The notes: generated by a model from the letters alone, not told the origin. A stretch of 57,203 nt of DNA from an uncultured Pelagibacteraceae bacterium (GCA_902579105.1 CACHFM010000008.1:1-57203), one strand, 5' to 3'; positions 1-8,795 are shown, counted from the first letter of the stretch. Translations and numbers: made by a program.

Positions 1-1
1 T

Positions 2-793
2 GGAAAACTTTTAAAAGATAATGGTATTAATATTATAAAAGAACATAGTGGAATTGGCCAAAATTTAGTTGATCATTTAATGTTAAGACCTGTTTATAAG
101 GTAAAAAATTTAGAAACACTAAATGATATTTATTATAGTTTTACAAAAAAAATTATAAGTGGTCTTAAGTTTTTAATAACCAGAAGTGGTCCTTTAACTG
201 TTGGAGCAAGTTATGTTTGTGGATTTGTTAAAAGTGATGAACATTTAGAAACTCCTAATCTTCAATTTCATGTATCACCTGCAAGTACAGATTATCTTGG
301 AAAATCTGCTTTACATAAATTTCCAGCATTTACCCCAACGATTACAAATGTAAGACCAACAAGTCGAGGCTCAATTGAATTAAAATCTTCAGATACAAGA
401 ATTCCTCCAAAAATAAAAATGAATTATTTATCTACCGAAGAAGATAGACAGATAGCTGGAAAATCCTTAAAGATTGTCAGAAAAATTGTAATGGAATCTG
501 AAGCTTATAAAGAACACCAACCTGAAGAATTAAGACCAGGAATTAATATTACCGATAATGAACAATTGGCAGTAGAAGCAGGAAAATTTGCTAATACAAT
601 TTTTCACCCTGTTAGCACATGCAGAATGGGTAATGATGAACAAGCAGTTGTCTCTGACAAATTAAAAGTTCATGGGTTAGAAAATTTAAGAATTGTTGAT
701 GCTTCAGTTATGCCTTATATTACTTCGGGGAATACTAATGCTCCAACTATAATGATTGCCGAAAAAGGTGCTGACCTAATACTTAAAAAATAA
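2..793 (+). CDS. GMC-family FAD oxidoreductase, C-terminal part (truncated by window edge)
   Basis: The reading frame is open from base 2, and the first visible residues include the GMC signature GIGQNLVDHL, so this is the C-terminal half of a choline-dehydrogenase-like flavoenzyme cut by the window edge. The internal ATG at base 80 lies inside that signature and is not the start. The C-terminal GMC domain is intact: FHPVSTCRMG carries the usual active-site His, and SGNTNAPTIMIAEKGAD carries the Asn/His-region residue and the last FAD contact. Family members oxidise alcohols (choline, other polar alcohols) to aldehydes using FAD in the cytoplasm. The substrate cannot be told from this half. 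The stop overlaps the start of the TerC-type gene (TAATG), which indicates translational coupling. Confidence 0.9.
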   Translation, partial: GKLLKDNGINIIKEHSGIGQNLVDHLMLRPVYKVKNLETLNDIYYSFTKKIISGLKFLITRSGPLTVGASYVCGFVKSDEHLETPNLQFHVSPASTDYLGKSALHKFPAFTPTITNVRPTSRGSIELKSSDTRIPPKIKMNYLSTEEDRQIAGKSLKIVRKIVMESEAYKEHQPEELRPGINITDNEQLAVEAGKFANTIFHPVSTCRMGNDEQAVVSDKLKVHGLENLRIVDASVMPYITSGNTNAPTIMIAEKGADLILKK

Positions 794-1386
794 TGTTTGC
801 TGAACTATTTACACCAGAACAACTAACGATTTTAGGTCAAATTATTCTTATTGATTTAGTTTTAGCTGGAGATAACGCAATTATTATTGGAATGGTTGCT
901 TCAAATTTTCCAGCTGAACAACGTAAAAAAATTATTTTTTGGGGAATAAGTGGAGCAGTAATATTAAGAATAATATTAACTTTACTTACTGCATATCTTC
1001 TTCAAATTACTGGTCTAAGATTAATAGGAGGATTATTACTTCTATATATAGTCTATAAACTTTATGTAGATGTTGTTAAGGGAGATGAGCATGAAAATAA
1101 TATAAAAGTAGATAATTCAAATTTCTTAAAAGCTATTTGGACAATACTACTGGCAGATTTTACAATGAGCCTTGATAACGTTCTAGGTGTTGCTGGTGCT
1201 GCTGGAGACCATTATAATCTTCTTATTTTTGGGTTAATTTTATCAATTATATTAATGGCTACCGCTGCAAGTCTAATCTCTAGATGGATTAAAGAATATA
1301 AATGGATTGCGTGGCTAGGTTTACTAGCAATATTAGTAGTTGCTATAGAGTTGATTTACACAGATATTAAAATATTATTTTTATAA
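793..1386 (+). CDS. TerC/YjbE-family integral membrane protein
   Basis: A 197-aa membrane protein with about six to seven hydrophobic segments. It carries the two half-repeat signatures of the TerC/YjbE family, LAGDNAI near residue 24 and SLDNVLGVAGA near residue 125, whose acidic residues are thought to bind metal within the membrane. Relatives in other bacteria are Mn-riboswitch-controlled and linked to manganese export or to metal loading of exported enzymes. That role is family knowledge and is not shown here. No riboswitch precedes it, because its start overlaps the stop of the GMC gene. Its own stop overlaps the following SDR start (TAATG), so it sits inside a coupled operon. The metal specificity is unknown. 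Confidence 0.85.
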   Translation: MFAELFTPEQLTILGQIILIDLVLAGDNAIIIGMVASNFPAEQRKKIIFWGISGAVILRIILTLLTAYLLQITGLRLIGGLLLLYIVYKLYVDVVKGDEHENNIKVDNSNFLKAIWTILLADFTMSLDNVLGVAGAAGDHYNLLIFGLILSIILMATAASLISRWIKEYKWIAWLGLLAILVVAIELIYTDIKILFL

Positions 1387-2144
1387 TGTACTTACAAAAA
1401 ATAAATTTAAAAAATAAATACGCATTAGTTACAGGTGCTGGCAAAGGTTTGGGAAGAGCTTGTTCTATTGCTTTAGCAGAAGGTGGTGCAACAGTAATTG
1501 CATTAAGTAGAACTTCATCTGATTTAGATAAATTAGAAAAAAAAATAAAAAAAATTAAAGGTAAAATTATTAAAGTTCATTGTGATGTAATGAATTATGA
1601 AGATTTAAAGAAAAAAATAGATAAAATTAAAATTATAGACATACTTGTAAATAATGCAGGAACTAATTTCCCAGAACCATTTGAAAAAATAAAACAAAAA
1701 AGTATGAATTACTTGATAGATCTAAATCTTAAAGCTGCATTTAATGTAGCTCAATTAGTAGTTAAAAAAATGCTTAAAAACAAAAAAAGACCTGGATCAG
1801 TGATCAATATGTCATCTCAGCTAGGTCATGTAGGAATGAGTGGAAGAAATATTTATAATATGACTAAATTTGGTATTGAAGGTTTAACTAAAGGAATGGG
1901 TGTTGAACTTGCAAAAAAAAATATTAGAGTAAATACTGTTGCACCAACTTTCGTAGAGACGCCTATGGTAAAAAAGTTTTTTAAGAATAAAAAATTTAAA
2001 AAATTAGCTTTAGGAAATATCCCGTTAGGAAAAGCTGCTACTGAAAGCGATGTAGCTACAACAGTTTGTTTTTTAGCTTCATCAGCTTCCTCAATGATTA
2101 CCGGTACATCAATTATAATAGATGGTGGATGGACAGCTCAATAG
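1386..2144 (+). CDS. Short-chain dehydrogenase/reductase (SDR), classical type
   Basis: A 252-aa classical SDR. The N-terminal Rossmann motif TGAGKGLG binds NAD(P). NNAG follows the fourth strand, the catalytic Ser lies in INMSSQ, and the YNMTK motif supplies the catalytic Tyr and Lys. The C-terminal TGTSIIIDGGWTAQ is typical of gluconate 5-dehydrogenase or 3-oxoacyl-ACP reductase-like SDRs. It would reduce a ketone or oxidise a secondary alcohol in the cytoplasm. The partner GMC oxidoreductase upstream hints at alcohol or polyol oxidation, but the substrate is unassigned. The start overlaps the TerC-type stop. The 3' end overlaps the next gene by 16 bases. Confidence 0.88.
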   Translation: MYLQKINLKNKYALVTGAGKGLGRACSIALAEGGATVIALSRTSSDLDKLEKKIKKIKGKIIKVHCDVMNYEDLKKKIDKIKIIDILVNNAGTNFPEPFEKIKQKSMNYLIDLNLKAAFNVAQLVVKKMLKNKKRPGSVINMSSQLGHVGMSGRNIYNMTKFGIEGLTKGMGVELAKKNIRVNTVAPTFVETPMVKKFFKNKKFKKLALGNIPLGKAATESDVATTVCFLASSASSMITGTSIIIDGGWTAQ

Positions 2145-2932
2145 TTTATAGAATATTTTTAATATTTTTAATTATTACATTTTCAAGTGCTAGCGCTATA
2201 GAGTTTAAAGGAAAATTTATTCAAGGACATTTTATTTTAGGAAAAACTAATCCAAAAGCAAAAATAATAATTGGTAAAAAGGAAGTTAAAGTATCAAAAG
2301 AAGGTTTTTTTGTATTTGGTATAGACAGAGATAGAAAATTTGATTTAGTTTTTACAAAAATCATTGATGGTAAAAAAGAAAAGACTATAAAAAAAGTTTT
2401 AAAAAGAAAATATAAAATTCAAAGAATTGACGGATTACCAGAAAATAAAGTAACACCACCAGAGTCTGTCTATAAAAGAATTAAAAAAGAAAATAATGCT
2501 ATTGGAGAAGCTAGAGCGATAAATTCTAATCTGTTATTTTTTAAAGATAAATTCATTATGCCAGTTGAAGGAATAATTAGTGGGGTTTATGGTAGCCAAA
2601 GAATTTTAAATGGTAAACCTAAATGGCCACACTACGGTATTGATATTGCAGCAAAACAAGGCACAATGATTAAATCTTCTGGAAATGGTATCGTAACAAT
2701 GGCTGAAGATGATTTGTATTACACGGGTGGAACAATAATTATGGATCATGGGCACGGTATATCAACAATCTACTCTCATCTTGAAAATGTTTTAGTTTCT
2801 GTCGGTGACAAAATAAATCAAGGAGATATTATTGGAACTGTTGGATCAACTGGTAGATCTACAGGTCCACATTTAGATTTTAGAATAAATTGGTTTCAAA
2901 CAAGGCTTGATCCAATGTCGGTATTAAAATAA
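2129..2932 (+). CDS. M23-family peptidoglycan metallopeptidase, exported
   Basis: A 267-aa protein taken from the ATG at 2129, because this start gives a signal peptide (hydrophobic residues 6-22 ending ASA). An upstream in-frame ATG at 2066 would put 21 extra residues ahead of it. The M23/LytM domain occupies about residues 140-267: H168 and D172 (HYGID), H217 (YSHLEN) and GPHLDF at 246-251. The usual final HxH is here H248-x-D250, so the second His is Asp. GPHLDWR-like variants are, to my knowledge, common among alphaproteobacterial M23 proteins, so activity is plausible. It probably trims peptidoglycan cross-links in the periplasm. It overlaps the SDR end by 16 bases, which implies coupling. 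Confidence 0.88.
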   Translation: MDSSIVYRIFLIFLIITFSSASAIEFKGKFIQGHFILGKTNPKAKIIIGKKEVKVSKEGFFVFGIDRDRKFDLVFTKIIDGKKEKTIKKVLKRKYKIQRIDGLPENKVTPPESVYKRIKKENNAIGEARAINSNLLFFKDKFIMPVEGIISGVYGSQRILNGKPKWPHYGIDIAAKQGTMIKSSGNGIVTMAEDDLYYTGGTIIMDHGHGISTIYSHLENVLVSVGDKINQGDIIGTVGSTGRSTGPHLDFRINWFQTRLDPMSVLK

Positions 2933-2980
2933 CAAACAACTTGTTTGTAGATACAAATATTCTTAGTATTTTTAATTTTT

Positions 2981-3973
2981 TTACATACCCCATCGCAAAG
3001 CTGCAGTATGAACTGGTGCACCCCAATGTTTTAAAATTTCTTCATCACATTTAAGGAGTGTAATAGAAGCTCCTTGCATTTCAAGTGAAGTGCAATAATT
3101 ACCTACTAAACTTCTTGTAACCTCAACGCCTTTTGATTTTAAAATTTGACACGCATCATCATAAACTAAATATAATTCTGTAAGAGGAGTGCCTCCCATA
3201 CCGTTAACAAAAAGCAATGTTTTTTCATTGTTTTCTGGTTTTAGATTATCAAGAATAGCATCTAAAATATTTCCAACAATTGTTTTCGATGGTTGAATTT
3301 TTTCTCTTTTTCTTCCTGGTTCTCCATGAATTCCAACACCAAATTCCATTTCATCATCGCCTATATCGAAAGTTGGTTTTCCTGCCGCAGGAACTGTACA
3401 GCTTGTAAAAGCAACTCCCATAGTACCAGCATTTTTATTAACTTTTTCTCCGAGTTTCTTGCACTCTTCTAGCGAACCTCCATCTTCCGCTAAAGATCCA
3501 ACTATTTTTTCTACCAAAACTGTTGCAGCAACTCCACGTCTACCAGTTGTAAATGTTGAGTCTTCAACAGCAACATCATCATTAGTAATAATGCTTTCAT
3601 TTTTACCTGAATACATTTCTGCACCCATTTGAAAATTCATAATATCCCCTGAGTAATTTTTAACAATAAATAAAACTCCTGCACCACTATCAACATGTTC
3701 TGCTGCTGCTTGCATTTGATCTGGAGCTGGTGCTGAAAAAACAAATCCAGGACACGCAGCATCAAGCATCCCATGACCAACAAAACCTCCATGCATTGGC
3801 TCGTGACCACTTCCACCTCCTGAAATTAAAGATACTTTACCATCTTTGGTTTTATTTTTTCTGGAAACAAAACTTGGATCTAAGCTAACTTTAATGATAT
3901 CGCTATGAGCTTTACCAAATCCATTAAGACTTTCTTTCAAAAAGTCATCTGGTTTATTAATAAATTTTTTCAT
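2981..3973 (-). CDS. dhaK: Dihydroxyacetone kinase, DhaK (substrate-binding) subunit
   Basis: A 330-aa protein of normal DhaK length. It forms a covalent hemiaminal with a short ketose (dihydroxyacetone, or a tetrulose in some family members), which DhaL phosphorylates. The key residues are in place: H57 in GGGSGHEP, D110 in NYSGDIMNF and the covalent-bond His H216 in GIHGEPG. A strong AGGAGG ribosome site precedes the ATG, and the gene starts 7 bases after dhaL stops. It is the last gene of an eight-gene operon that begins with an ABC binding protein, so the kinase probably acts on the imported substrate or on a breakdown product of it. DHA versus erythrulose cannot be settled from the sequence. 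Confidence 0.93.
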   Translation of the reverse strand: MKKFINKPDDFLKESLNGFGKAHSDIIKVSLDPSFVSRKNKTKDGKVSLISGGGSGHEPMHGGFVGHGMLDAACPGFVFSAPAPDQMQAAAEHVDSGAGVLFIVKNYSGDIMNFQMGAEMYSGKNESIITNDDVAVEDSTFTTGRRGVAATVLVEKIVGSLAEDGGSLEECKKLGEKVNKNAGTMGVAFTSCTVPAAGKPTFDIGDDEMEFGVGIHGEPGRKREKIQPSKTIVGNILDAILDNLKPENNEKTLLFVNGMGGTPLTELYLVYDDACQILKSKGVEVTRSLVGNYCTSLEMQGASITLLKCDEEILKHWGAPVHTAALRWGM

Positions 3974-3980
3974 TTTCCTC

Positions 3981-4610
3981 CTATTGATTAATCACTGATT
4001 TACATATTGTATCGATAATAAGTTGCGAAGATCGAGCACCAGGATCTATATGTCCTTTAGCACGTTCGCCTAAAAAGGATGCTCTACCTTTTGTAGCTAA
4101 CATATCTTTTGTTGATAACATTCTATCTTCTGCAATTTTGATTACTTCATTTAATCCTTTTTTCATGTCACTATTATTATTTTTTATCTCATTAAGTTTT
4201 TCAGATACTGGAATTAATACATCCATCATTGTTTTTTCACCGACATCGGCCTTCCCTCTTTCCTTCATAGCTTTAACACCACCAATAATCATTTCACATG
4301 CTTTATTAAAATCAACATCTTTATCAAGGTTAGGAGATTTTGCCATTGAGATAAAAAAAGTTCCAAATAAAGCGCCTGACGAACCACCAATTCCTGATAA
4401 AACTTTCATGGCAATCGTATTTAAAGCCTTAGGTAAAGGTAAATCTTTAATTGTACCCTCAAGCTCAATAACTAATTTAAGACCTCTTTGTATATTAAAT
4501 ATGTGATCGCCATCTCCGATATTCTGGTCTAGCGTTTCAATTTCTGGTGCATTTTCATCAATTACTTTCTGAATATTTTTTGCCTGAGAAATTAAAAAAT
4601 TAACGCTCAT
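3981..4610 (-). CDS. dhaL: Dihydroxyacetone kinase, DhaL (nucleotide-binding) subunit
   Basis: A 209-aa DhaL subunit. The Mg-nucleotide motif is present as LDQNIGDGDH with D28, D33 and D35 at the canonical spacing, followed by a GGSSGALFG loop typical of the ADP-binding barrel. The start at 4610 (MSVNFLIS) is preferred over upstream ATGs at 4634 and 4631 because an AAGGAAA ribosome site precedes it and it overlaps the ATPase gene by only 11 bases. In PTS-type systems DhaL keeps ADP that is rephosphorylated by DhaM. No DhaM, HPr or EI gene is in this window, so the phosphate donor (ATP or a remote PTS protein) is open. It is coupled to dhaK downstream. Confidence 0.92.
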   Translation of the reverse strand: MSVNFLISQAKNIQKVIDENAPEIETLDQNIGDGDHIFNIQRGLKLVIELEGTIKDLPLPKALNTIAMKVLSGIGGSSGALFGTFFISMAKSPNLDKDVDFNKACEMIIGGVKAMKERGKADVGEKTMMDVLIPVSEKLNEIKNNNSDMKKGLNEVIKIAEDRMLSTKDMLATKGRASFLGERAKGHIDPGARSSQLIIDTICKSVINQ

Positions 4611-5607
4611 AAATTCTGTTTCCTTTTTCATCAAAATTTAAAACTTTTTTAGTATTAATGTCAAAATTAATTGTCTCATTTATTGATGATTTGTAATTAC
4701 CTTGTATTGACACTAATATTTCTTGATCTTTAAAATTTAAAGCAACTACTGTTTCTGAACCTAAATTTTCAATTGAAATAATTTTGGCTGAATGATTGCC
4801 TGTAGCTATTGAAATATTCTCAGGTCTAATCCCAAAAGTCGGTACATCATTCATTCCAAATAATGATCCGGGAAGAATATTAATTTTTGGCGATCCAAGT
4901 CTTTGGGAAACATAAATTGAATTAGGATTTTCATATATTTCCTCTGGTGTTCCTATTTGAACTATACGACCTTCTTTTAGTACTCCTATTTTATCTGCTA
5001 AAGTAGTTGCTTCAGCTTGATCATGTGTAACATAAAGTATAGTTGCATTAAGATTAGTTTGAATATTTTTTAGTTCAACTCTAAGGCTTTCTCTTAATTT
5101 AGCATCTAAGGATGAAAGAGGTTCATCCATTAAATATAAATTTGGTTCTCTTACAAGTGCACGCCCAATAGCTACTCTTTGCATTTCTCCACCTGATAAT
5201 TGTGTAGCTTTGTTATTAAGTTTATTGGAAATTTTTAACATACTTGCAATACTTTCAACTTTATTTTTTATTTCATCCTCAGGTAATTTTCTCATTGGTG
5301 ATCTTAGAGGAAAAGCAAGATTTTCATAAACACTGTAATGAGGGTATAATGAATATTGTTGAAAAACAAAACAGACATCTCTTGATGCTGGCTGATCTTC
5401 TGTAACAGACTCATCGTTAAACAAAACACTACCTGAGTCTATTTTTTCTAAACCTGCAATGCATCTTAGTGTAGTAGTTTTTCCTGCTCCAGATGGTCCC
5501 AGTAAAACAAAAAACTGCCCATCCTCTATTGTAAAATTTATATCATGCAAGGCTTTAATTTTTTTATTATATGTTTTAAATAAATTTTTTAGTTCTACTT
5601 TTGCCAT
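4600..5607 (-). CDS. CUT1-type ABC importer ATPase (second of two)
   Basis: A 335-aa MalK/UgpC-type ATPase. Walker A GPSGAGKT is at 37-44, the signature is LSGGEMQRV, Walker B is LYLMDEP followed by SSLDA, and the switch His is in TVTHDQ-like ILYVTHDQAEA. A C-terminal TOBE-like regulatory region contains FGIRPENI. Its start overlaps the stop of the preceding ATPase (TAATG). The operon contains two distinct intact ATPase genes and two permeases, so the transporter is probably a heterodimer at both levels. Rhizobial glycerol importers (GlpS/GlpT) are a precedent for this arrangement. Substrate inferred from dhaKL: a small polyol or ketose. Confidence 0.93.
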   Translation of the reverse strand: MAKVELKNLFKTYNKKIKALHDINFTIEDGQFFVLLGPSGAGKTTTLRCIAGLEKIDSGSVLFNDESVTEDQPASRDVCFVFQQYSLYPHYSVYENLAFPLRSPMRKLPEDEIKNKVESIASMLKISNKLNNKATQLSGGEMQRVAIGRALVREPNLYLMDEPLSSLDAKLRESLRVELKNIQTNLNATILYVTHDQAEATTLADKIGVLKEGRIVQIGTPEEIYENPNSIYVSQRLGSPKINILPGSLFGMNDVPTFGIRPENISIATGNHSAKIISIENLGSETVVALNFKDQEILVSIQGNYKSSINETINFDINTKKVLNFDEKGNRIYER

Positions 5608-6689
5608 TAATTAATAAACTCACTTTTTAAAGATTTGTCTGTCTCACCATCAAATATAATAATGTTATTGTTTGAAGGTTTAACTTGTATATTTTCTTTT
5701 AGTTTAATGTTTGTTGAAATATCAGTTTTGACTTTGATTTCTCCAACATTGGTTTTAACTGTAACAATTTTTCTAGAACCTAAATATTCTACACCAAATA
5801 CTGAACCTTTAAGACCTCCTTCATTTGTTAGAGAAAGATTTTCTGGACGAATACCAAAGGAATTTTTTTTGCCTTTCGATACTTCGTGTTGCTTTGGGAT
5901 AGTAAAATTAGTTCCCTCTATGTTTAAAGTTGATTGTTCATTTGAGATACCTTGATCAATATTTATAAAATTCATTCCAGGAGAACCAATAAAAGAAGCT
6001 ACAAACTTTGTTGTAGGTTTATTGTAAATTACTGCTGGCTCATCAGCTTGTAAAATTTCGCCACCATCCATCACTGCAATACGATCAGCCAATGACATTG
6101 CTTCTAATTGATCGTGGGTTACATAAACTGTTGTAGCACCAATATCTAGGTGCAGCTTCTTAAGCTCTAAACACATTAATTCTCTAAATTCTGCATCTAA
6201 TGTACCTAATGGCTCGTCCATTAAGAATGCTTTTGGTCTTCTAACCAAAGCTCTTCCAAGGGCTACACGTTGTCTATCTCCTCCTGATAACGATGAAATA
6301 TTTGAATTTAAAATATGATCAATTCTTAAAAGTTTTGCAGCTTCCTCAACTCTAGTTTTTATTTCGTCTCTGGTATATCCCTGCATTTTTAGCGGAAATG
6401 ACAAATTATTTTTAACATTCATATGCGGATAAAGTGCAAATAATTGGAAAACAAAAGCTATATCTCTCTCGGACGCTCTAAGCATTCCCACTTCTTCATC
6501 TCCTAAGTAAATTTCTCCTGATGTGGGTAATTCTAATCCAGCAATCATTCTAAGAGTTGTTGTTTTTCCACAACCTGACGGTCCAAGTAAAACGAAGAAC
6601 TCTTTATCATTAATTTTTAAATTGGAATTTTTAACTGCTGTAAAATCCCCAAATGATTTTTGTAAATTTACTATTTTAATTTGAGACAT
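5607..6689 (-). CDS. CUT1-type ABC importer ATPase (first of two)
   Basis: A 360-aa ATPase. Walker A GPSGCGKT is at 36-43, and the signature LSGGDRQRV, Walker B FLMDEP with GTLDAEF, and the switch His in VYVTHDQLEA are all present, so it should be catalytically competent. The C-terminal domain has FGIRPENLS, the usual MalK-type regulatory fold. It differs clearly from the next ATPase, so this is not a recent duplication. Only 1 base separates it from the small membrane protein upstream, and its stop overlaps the second ATPase start. It acts at the cytoplasmic face of the importer encoded by 6882-10100. Confidence 0.93.
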   Translation of the reverse strand: MSQIKIVNLQKSFGDFTAVKNSNLKINDKEFFVLLGPSGCGKTTTLRMIAGLELPTSGEIYLGDEEVGMLRASERDIAFVFQLFALYPHMNVKNNLSFPLKMQGYTRDEIKTRVEEAAKLLRIDHILNSNISSLSGGDRQRVALGRALVRRPKAFLMDEPLGTLDAEFRELMCLELKKLHLDIGATTVYVTHDQLEAMSLADRIAVMDGGEILQADEPAVIYNKPTTKFVASFIGSPGMNFINIDQGISNEQSTLNIEGTNFTIPKQHEVSKGKKNSFGIRPENLSLTNEGGLKGSVFGVEYLGSRKIVTVKTNVGEIKVKTDISTNIKLKENIQVKPSNNNIIIFDGETDKSLKSEFIN

Positions 6690-6690
6690 A

Positions 6691-6882
6691 TTAATCCGGA
6701 AAGTGACTTGTGATTACGAAACCTATTGTTCCAACTAAAATTACAATAAATGAGTAAGTATACATCCACATTGCAAATGGCTGTAACAACATGAAAACAC
6801 CAATTAAAATTAAAACTGTAGACAAATTTTCCCAGTAAACTCTTCTAAATATTTTTCTCATTAATGACTTTTCTTCTTGCAT
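6691..6882 (-). CDS. Small two-TM membrane protein of the ABC operon, family unknown
   Basis: A 63-aa protein starting at the ATG at 6882, which overlaps the TAA stop of the permease (TAATG). An upstream in-frame ATG at 6996 would bury the N-terminus in the permease gene, so it is rejected. Basic N-terminal residues are followed by two hydrophobic helices (about 20-35 and 40-58) and the ending TSHFPD. Position between permeases and ATPases suggests an accessory subunit of this importer. Rhizobial glycerol ABC operons also carry a small membrane gene (GlpU), but I cannot see enough similarity to call this protein GlpU. Confidence 0.75.
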   Translation of the reverse strand: MQEEKSLMRKIFRRVYWENLSTVLILIGVFMLLQPFAMWMYTYSFIVILVGTIGFVITSHFPD

Positions 6883-7826
6883 TATTTTCTCACTGCTCCA
6901 AATGTAATACCTCTTAAAAGATGTTTTCTTAAAATAATTGTAAAAATCATTACTGGTAATAAAAATAAAGTTGTACCAGCTCCAATAGCAGGCCAATCCA
7001 AACCACCCTCTCCTATAATTGTAGGAATAAATGGTGGGGCTGTTTGTGCATTAAATTGGGTGAGCAGAACAGCAAAAGCGTATTCGTTCCATGAAAAAAT
7101 CATGCAAAAGATTGCAGTTGCAGCTATACCAGTCATTGCTTGTGGAAGAACAACCTTAAAGAAAGCTTGAAGTCTAGAATATCCATCAATCATAGCTGCT
7201 TCTTCATATTCTCTAGGAATTTCATCCATAAAACCTTTTAACAACCATACTGCTAAACTTAAATTTACTACTGTATATAATATGATCATTCCAAGGTGAG
7301 TATCTCCTAGTCCTAATTTTCTGTACATAATAAATATAGGAACAGCAACCGCAATTGGTGGAAACATCCTGGTTGAAAGAATAAAAAATAACAAATCATC
7401 TTTTAATGGAACTTTAAATCTTGAAAAGGCATACGCAGCTAATGCGCCTAAAAATACAGATGCAAAAGTTGAACCGAAGCCAATTATCATTGAGTTCGAA
7501 TACCTTCCTAAAAATTTTGATGGTCCTGTTATAACCATCTCTCTACTTCTAACTAATTCTTCGTACCAATTGTCTGGTGGGGGCAATGAATCAAGATATT
7601 CTTTTGATTGTCTTGATCTATTGGTAAATAAATTAACATATCCCTCTAATGATGGTTCAAAGAATACTTCGGGTGGATAAGAAATTGCACTATTAACATT
7701 CTTGAAACTTGTCATCACCATCCAAGAGATAGGAATTAATGTTACTACTGCGTAAACAATAATTATTGTAGCAGCAAGTTTCTTAGAAAACGATGAAGGT
7801 TCTAAATATGATCTAGATGTATCCAT
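6882..7826 (-). CDS. ABC importer permease, MalG-like
   Basis: A 314-aa inner-membrane permease with six predicted helices. A long periplasmic loop (about residues 40-90) follows the first helix, as in MalG-type subunits. The cytoplasmic EAA loop is EYEEAAMIDGYSRLQAFFKVVLP, which docks on the ATPase. The start overlaps the preceding permease stop by ATGA, and its own stop overlaps the 63-aa gene. Family CUT1, importing carbohydrates, polyols or glycerol derivatives. Confidence 0.92.
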   Translation of the reverse strand: MDTSRSYLEPSSFSKKLAATIIIVYAVVTLIPISWMVMTSFKNVNSAISYPPEVFFEPSLEGYVNLFTNRSRQSKEYLDSLPPPDNWYEELVRSREMVITGPSKFLGRYSNSMIIGFGSTFASVFLGALAAYAFSRFKVPLKDDLLFFILSTRMFPPIAVAVPIFIMYRKLGLGDTHLGMIILYTVVNLSLAVWLLKGFMDEIPREYEEAAMIDGYSRLQAFFKVVLPQAMTGIAATAIFCMIFSWNEYAFAVLLTQFNAQTAPPFIPTIIGEGGLDWPAIGAGTTLFLLPVMIFTIILRKHLLRGITFGAVRK

Positions 7827-8725
7827 CAGCGTTCCTTTATCTTATTCATTACTTTTACATAAACATTTCCAAATCCAAAGATAGTTACAAAAAGAATGAC
7901 TGCAAATGCTGAGCTGTAACCAGTTTTCCACTTTTCAAATGCTTCTCTTTTTAAATTTATTGAGGCGAGTTCCGTAGCTGAACCAGGACCACCAGATGTA
8001 AGTTCAACAACCATGTCAAACATTTTGAAATTCTCAATGCCCCTAAATAGCAAAGCCAGCAATAAAAATGGCAAGACAGAAGGTAAAGTAATGTATATAA
8101 ATTGTTGCCATTTGCTAGCTCTATCAACTTCTGCTGCTTCATATAAATAATTTGGAACAGATCTTAGTCCAGCCAAACAAATCAACATTGTAAAAGGTGT
8201 CCACATCCAAGTATCAACAATAACTATGGACCAAGGCGCAAGTACACTTGATCCAATCATATCAAAACTTCCAAAATCGTGGAAAAAATTAATCACATAA
8301 TTAAATAAACCTACTTGAGGATTATAAAGATAAGTCCAAAAAACACCTACTACAGCAGGCGATAACATCATTGGCAAAACTATTAAAGTAGTTAATAATT
8401 CATTGCCTTTAAATTTCCTATTTAACAATAAGGCTAAACCTAAACCTATTACTGCTTGAAGCAACAAAGTCCAAAACATAAAGTTTGCAGTAACTTGCAT
8501 TTTTTCCCAGATGGCTTCTTTATTAAGAACTTTAATATAATTTTTTAAACCAACAAACTGTGGTTCTCTTCCAATTTTATTTGCGTAAAAATTTGTGAAA
8601 GACATTCTAATAGCATAAATCAAAGGATAAATATTTATCGCTAATAAAAGAAATACTGATGGGCCAATAAAAAGCCAAGCTACGGCTTTATCTGATAGAC
8701 CTTTGAATTTTTTTTTAACGCTCAT
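7826..8725 (-). CDS. ABC importer permease, MalF-like
   Basis: A 299-aa permease with six helices and the EAA loop YEAAEVDRASKWQQFIYITLP. The N-terminus is cytoplasmic and basic (MSVKKKFKGLSDKAVAW). It is separated from the binding-protein gene upstream by 70 bases that hold a GC-rich hairpin, and it is coupled to the second permease downstream by an ATGA overlap. Together they form the membrane channel of the CUT1 importer. Confidence 0.92.
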   Translation of the reverse strand: MSVKKKFKGLSDKAVAWLFIGPSVFLLLAINIYPLIYAIRMSFTNFYANKIGREPQFVGLKNYIKVLNKEAIWEKMQVTANFMFWTLLLQAVIGLGLALLLNRKFKGNELLTTLIVLPMMLSPAVVGVFWTYLYNPQVGLFNYVINFFHDFGSFDMIGSSVLAPWSIVIVDTWMWTPFTMLICLAGLRSVPNYLYEAAEVDRASKWQQFIYITLPSVLPFLLLALLFRGIENFKMFDMVVELTSGGPGSATELASINLKREAFEKWKTGYSSAFAVILFVTIFGFGNVYVKVMNKIKER

Positions 8726-8739
8726 ATGAATTTTTTAAC

Positions 8740-8776
8740 AAAAAAGGGGGAGATGATACCTCCCCCCTTTTTTTTA
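8740..8776 (-). terminator. Intercistronic hairpin between binding-protein and permease genes
   Basis: A G5/C6 inverted repeat: GGGGGAG at 8746-8752 and CTCCCCCC at 8760-8767, with a 7-base loop and flanking A and T tracts. Read on the minus strand it follows the binding-protein stop and ends in a T-run, so it looks like a partial rho-independent terminator or 3' stabiliser. Such an element would give more binding protein than membrane subunits. Confidence 0.75.
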
Positions 8777-8795
8777 ATAACTTTAAATATTATTG

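Noticed and set aside
1..79. Broken or frameshifted GMC gene
   Set aside because: The frame is open from base 2 with correct GMC residues, so the truncation is only the window edge.
2932..2948. Short inverted repeat ACAAACAA / TTGTTTGT between the M23 and dhaK genes
   Set aside because: AT-only stem with almost no loop and no T-run. Too weak to call a terminator.
4138..4506. 122-codon open frame on the plus strand
   Set aside because: Lies wholly antisense to dhaL, which has intact catalytic motifs. It is a shadow frame with no recognisable domain.
6883..6996. 38-residue extension of the small membrane protein of the ABC operon
   Set aside because: It lies inside the permease 3' end. The TAATG junction at 6882 is the normal coupling seen throughout this operon.
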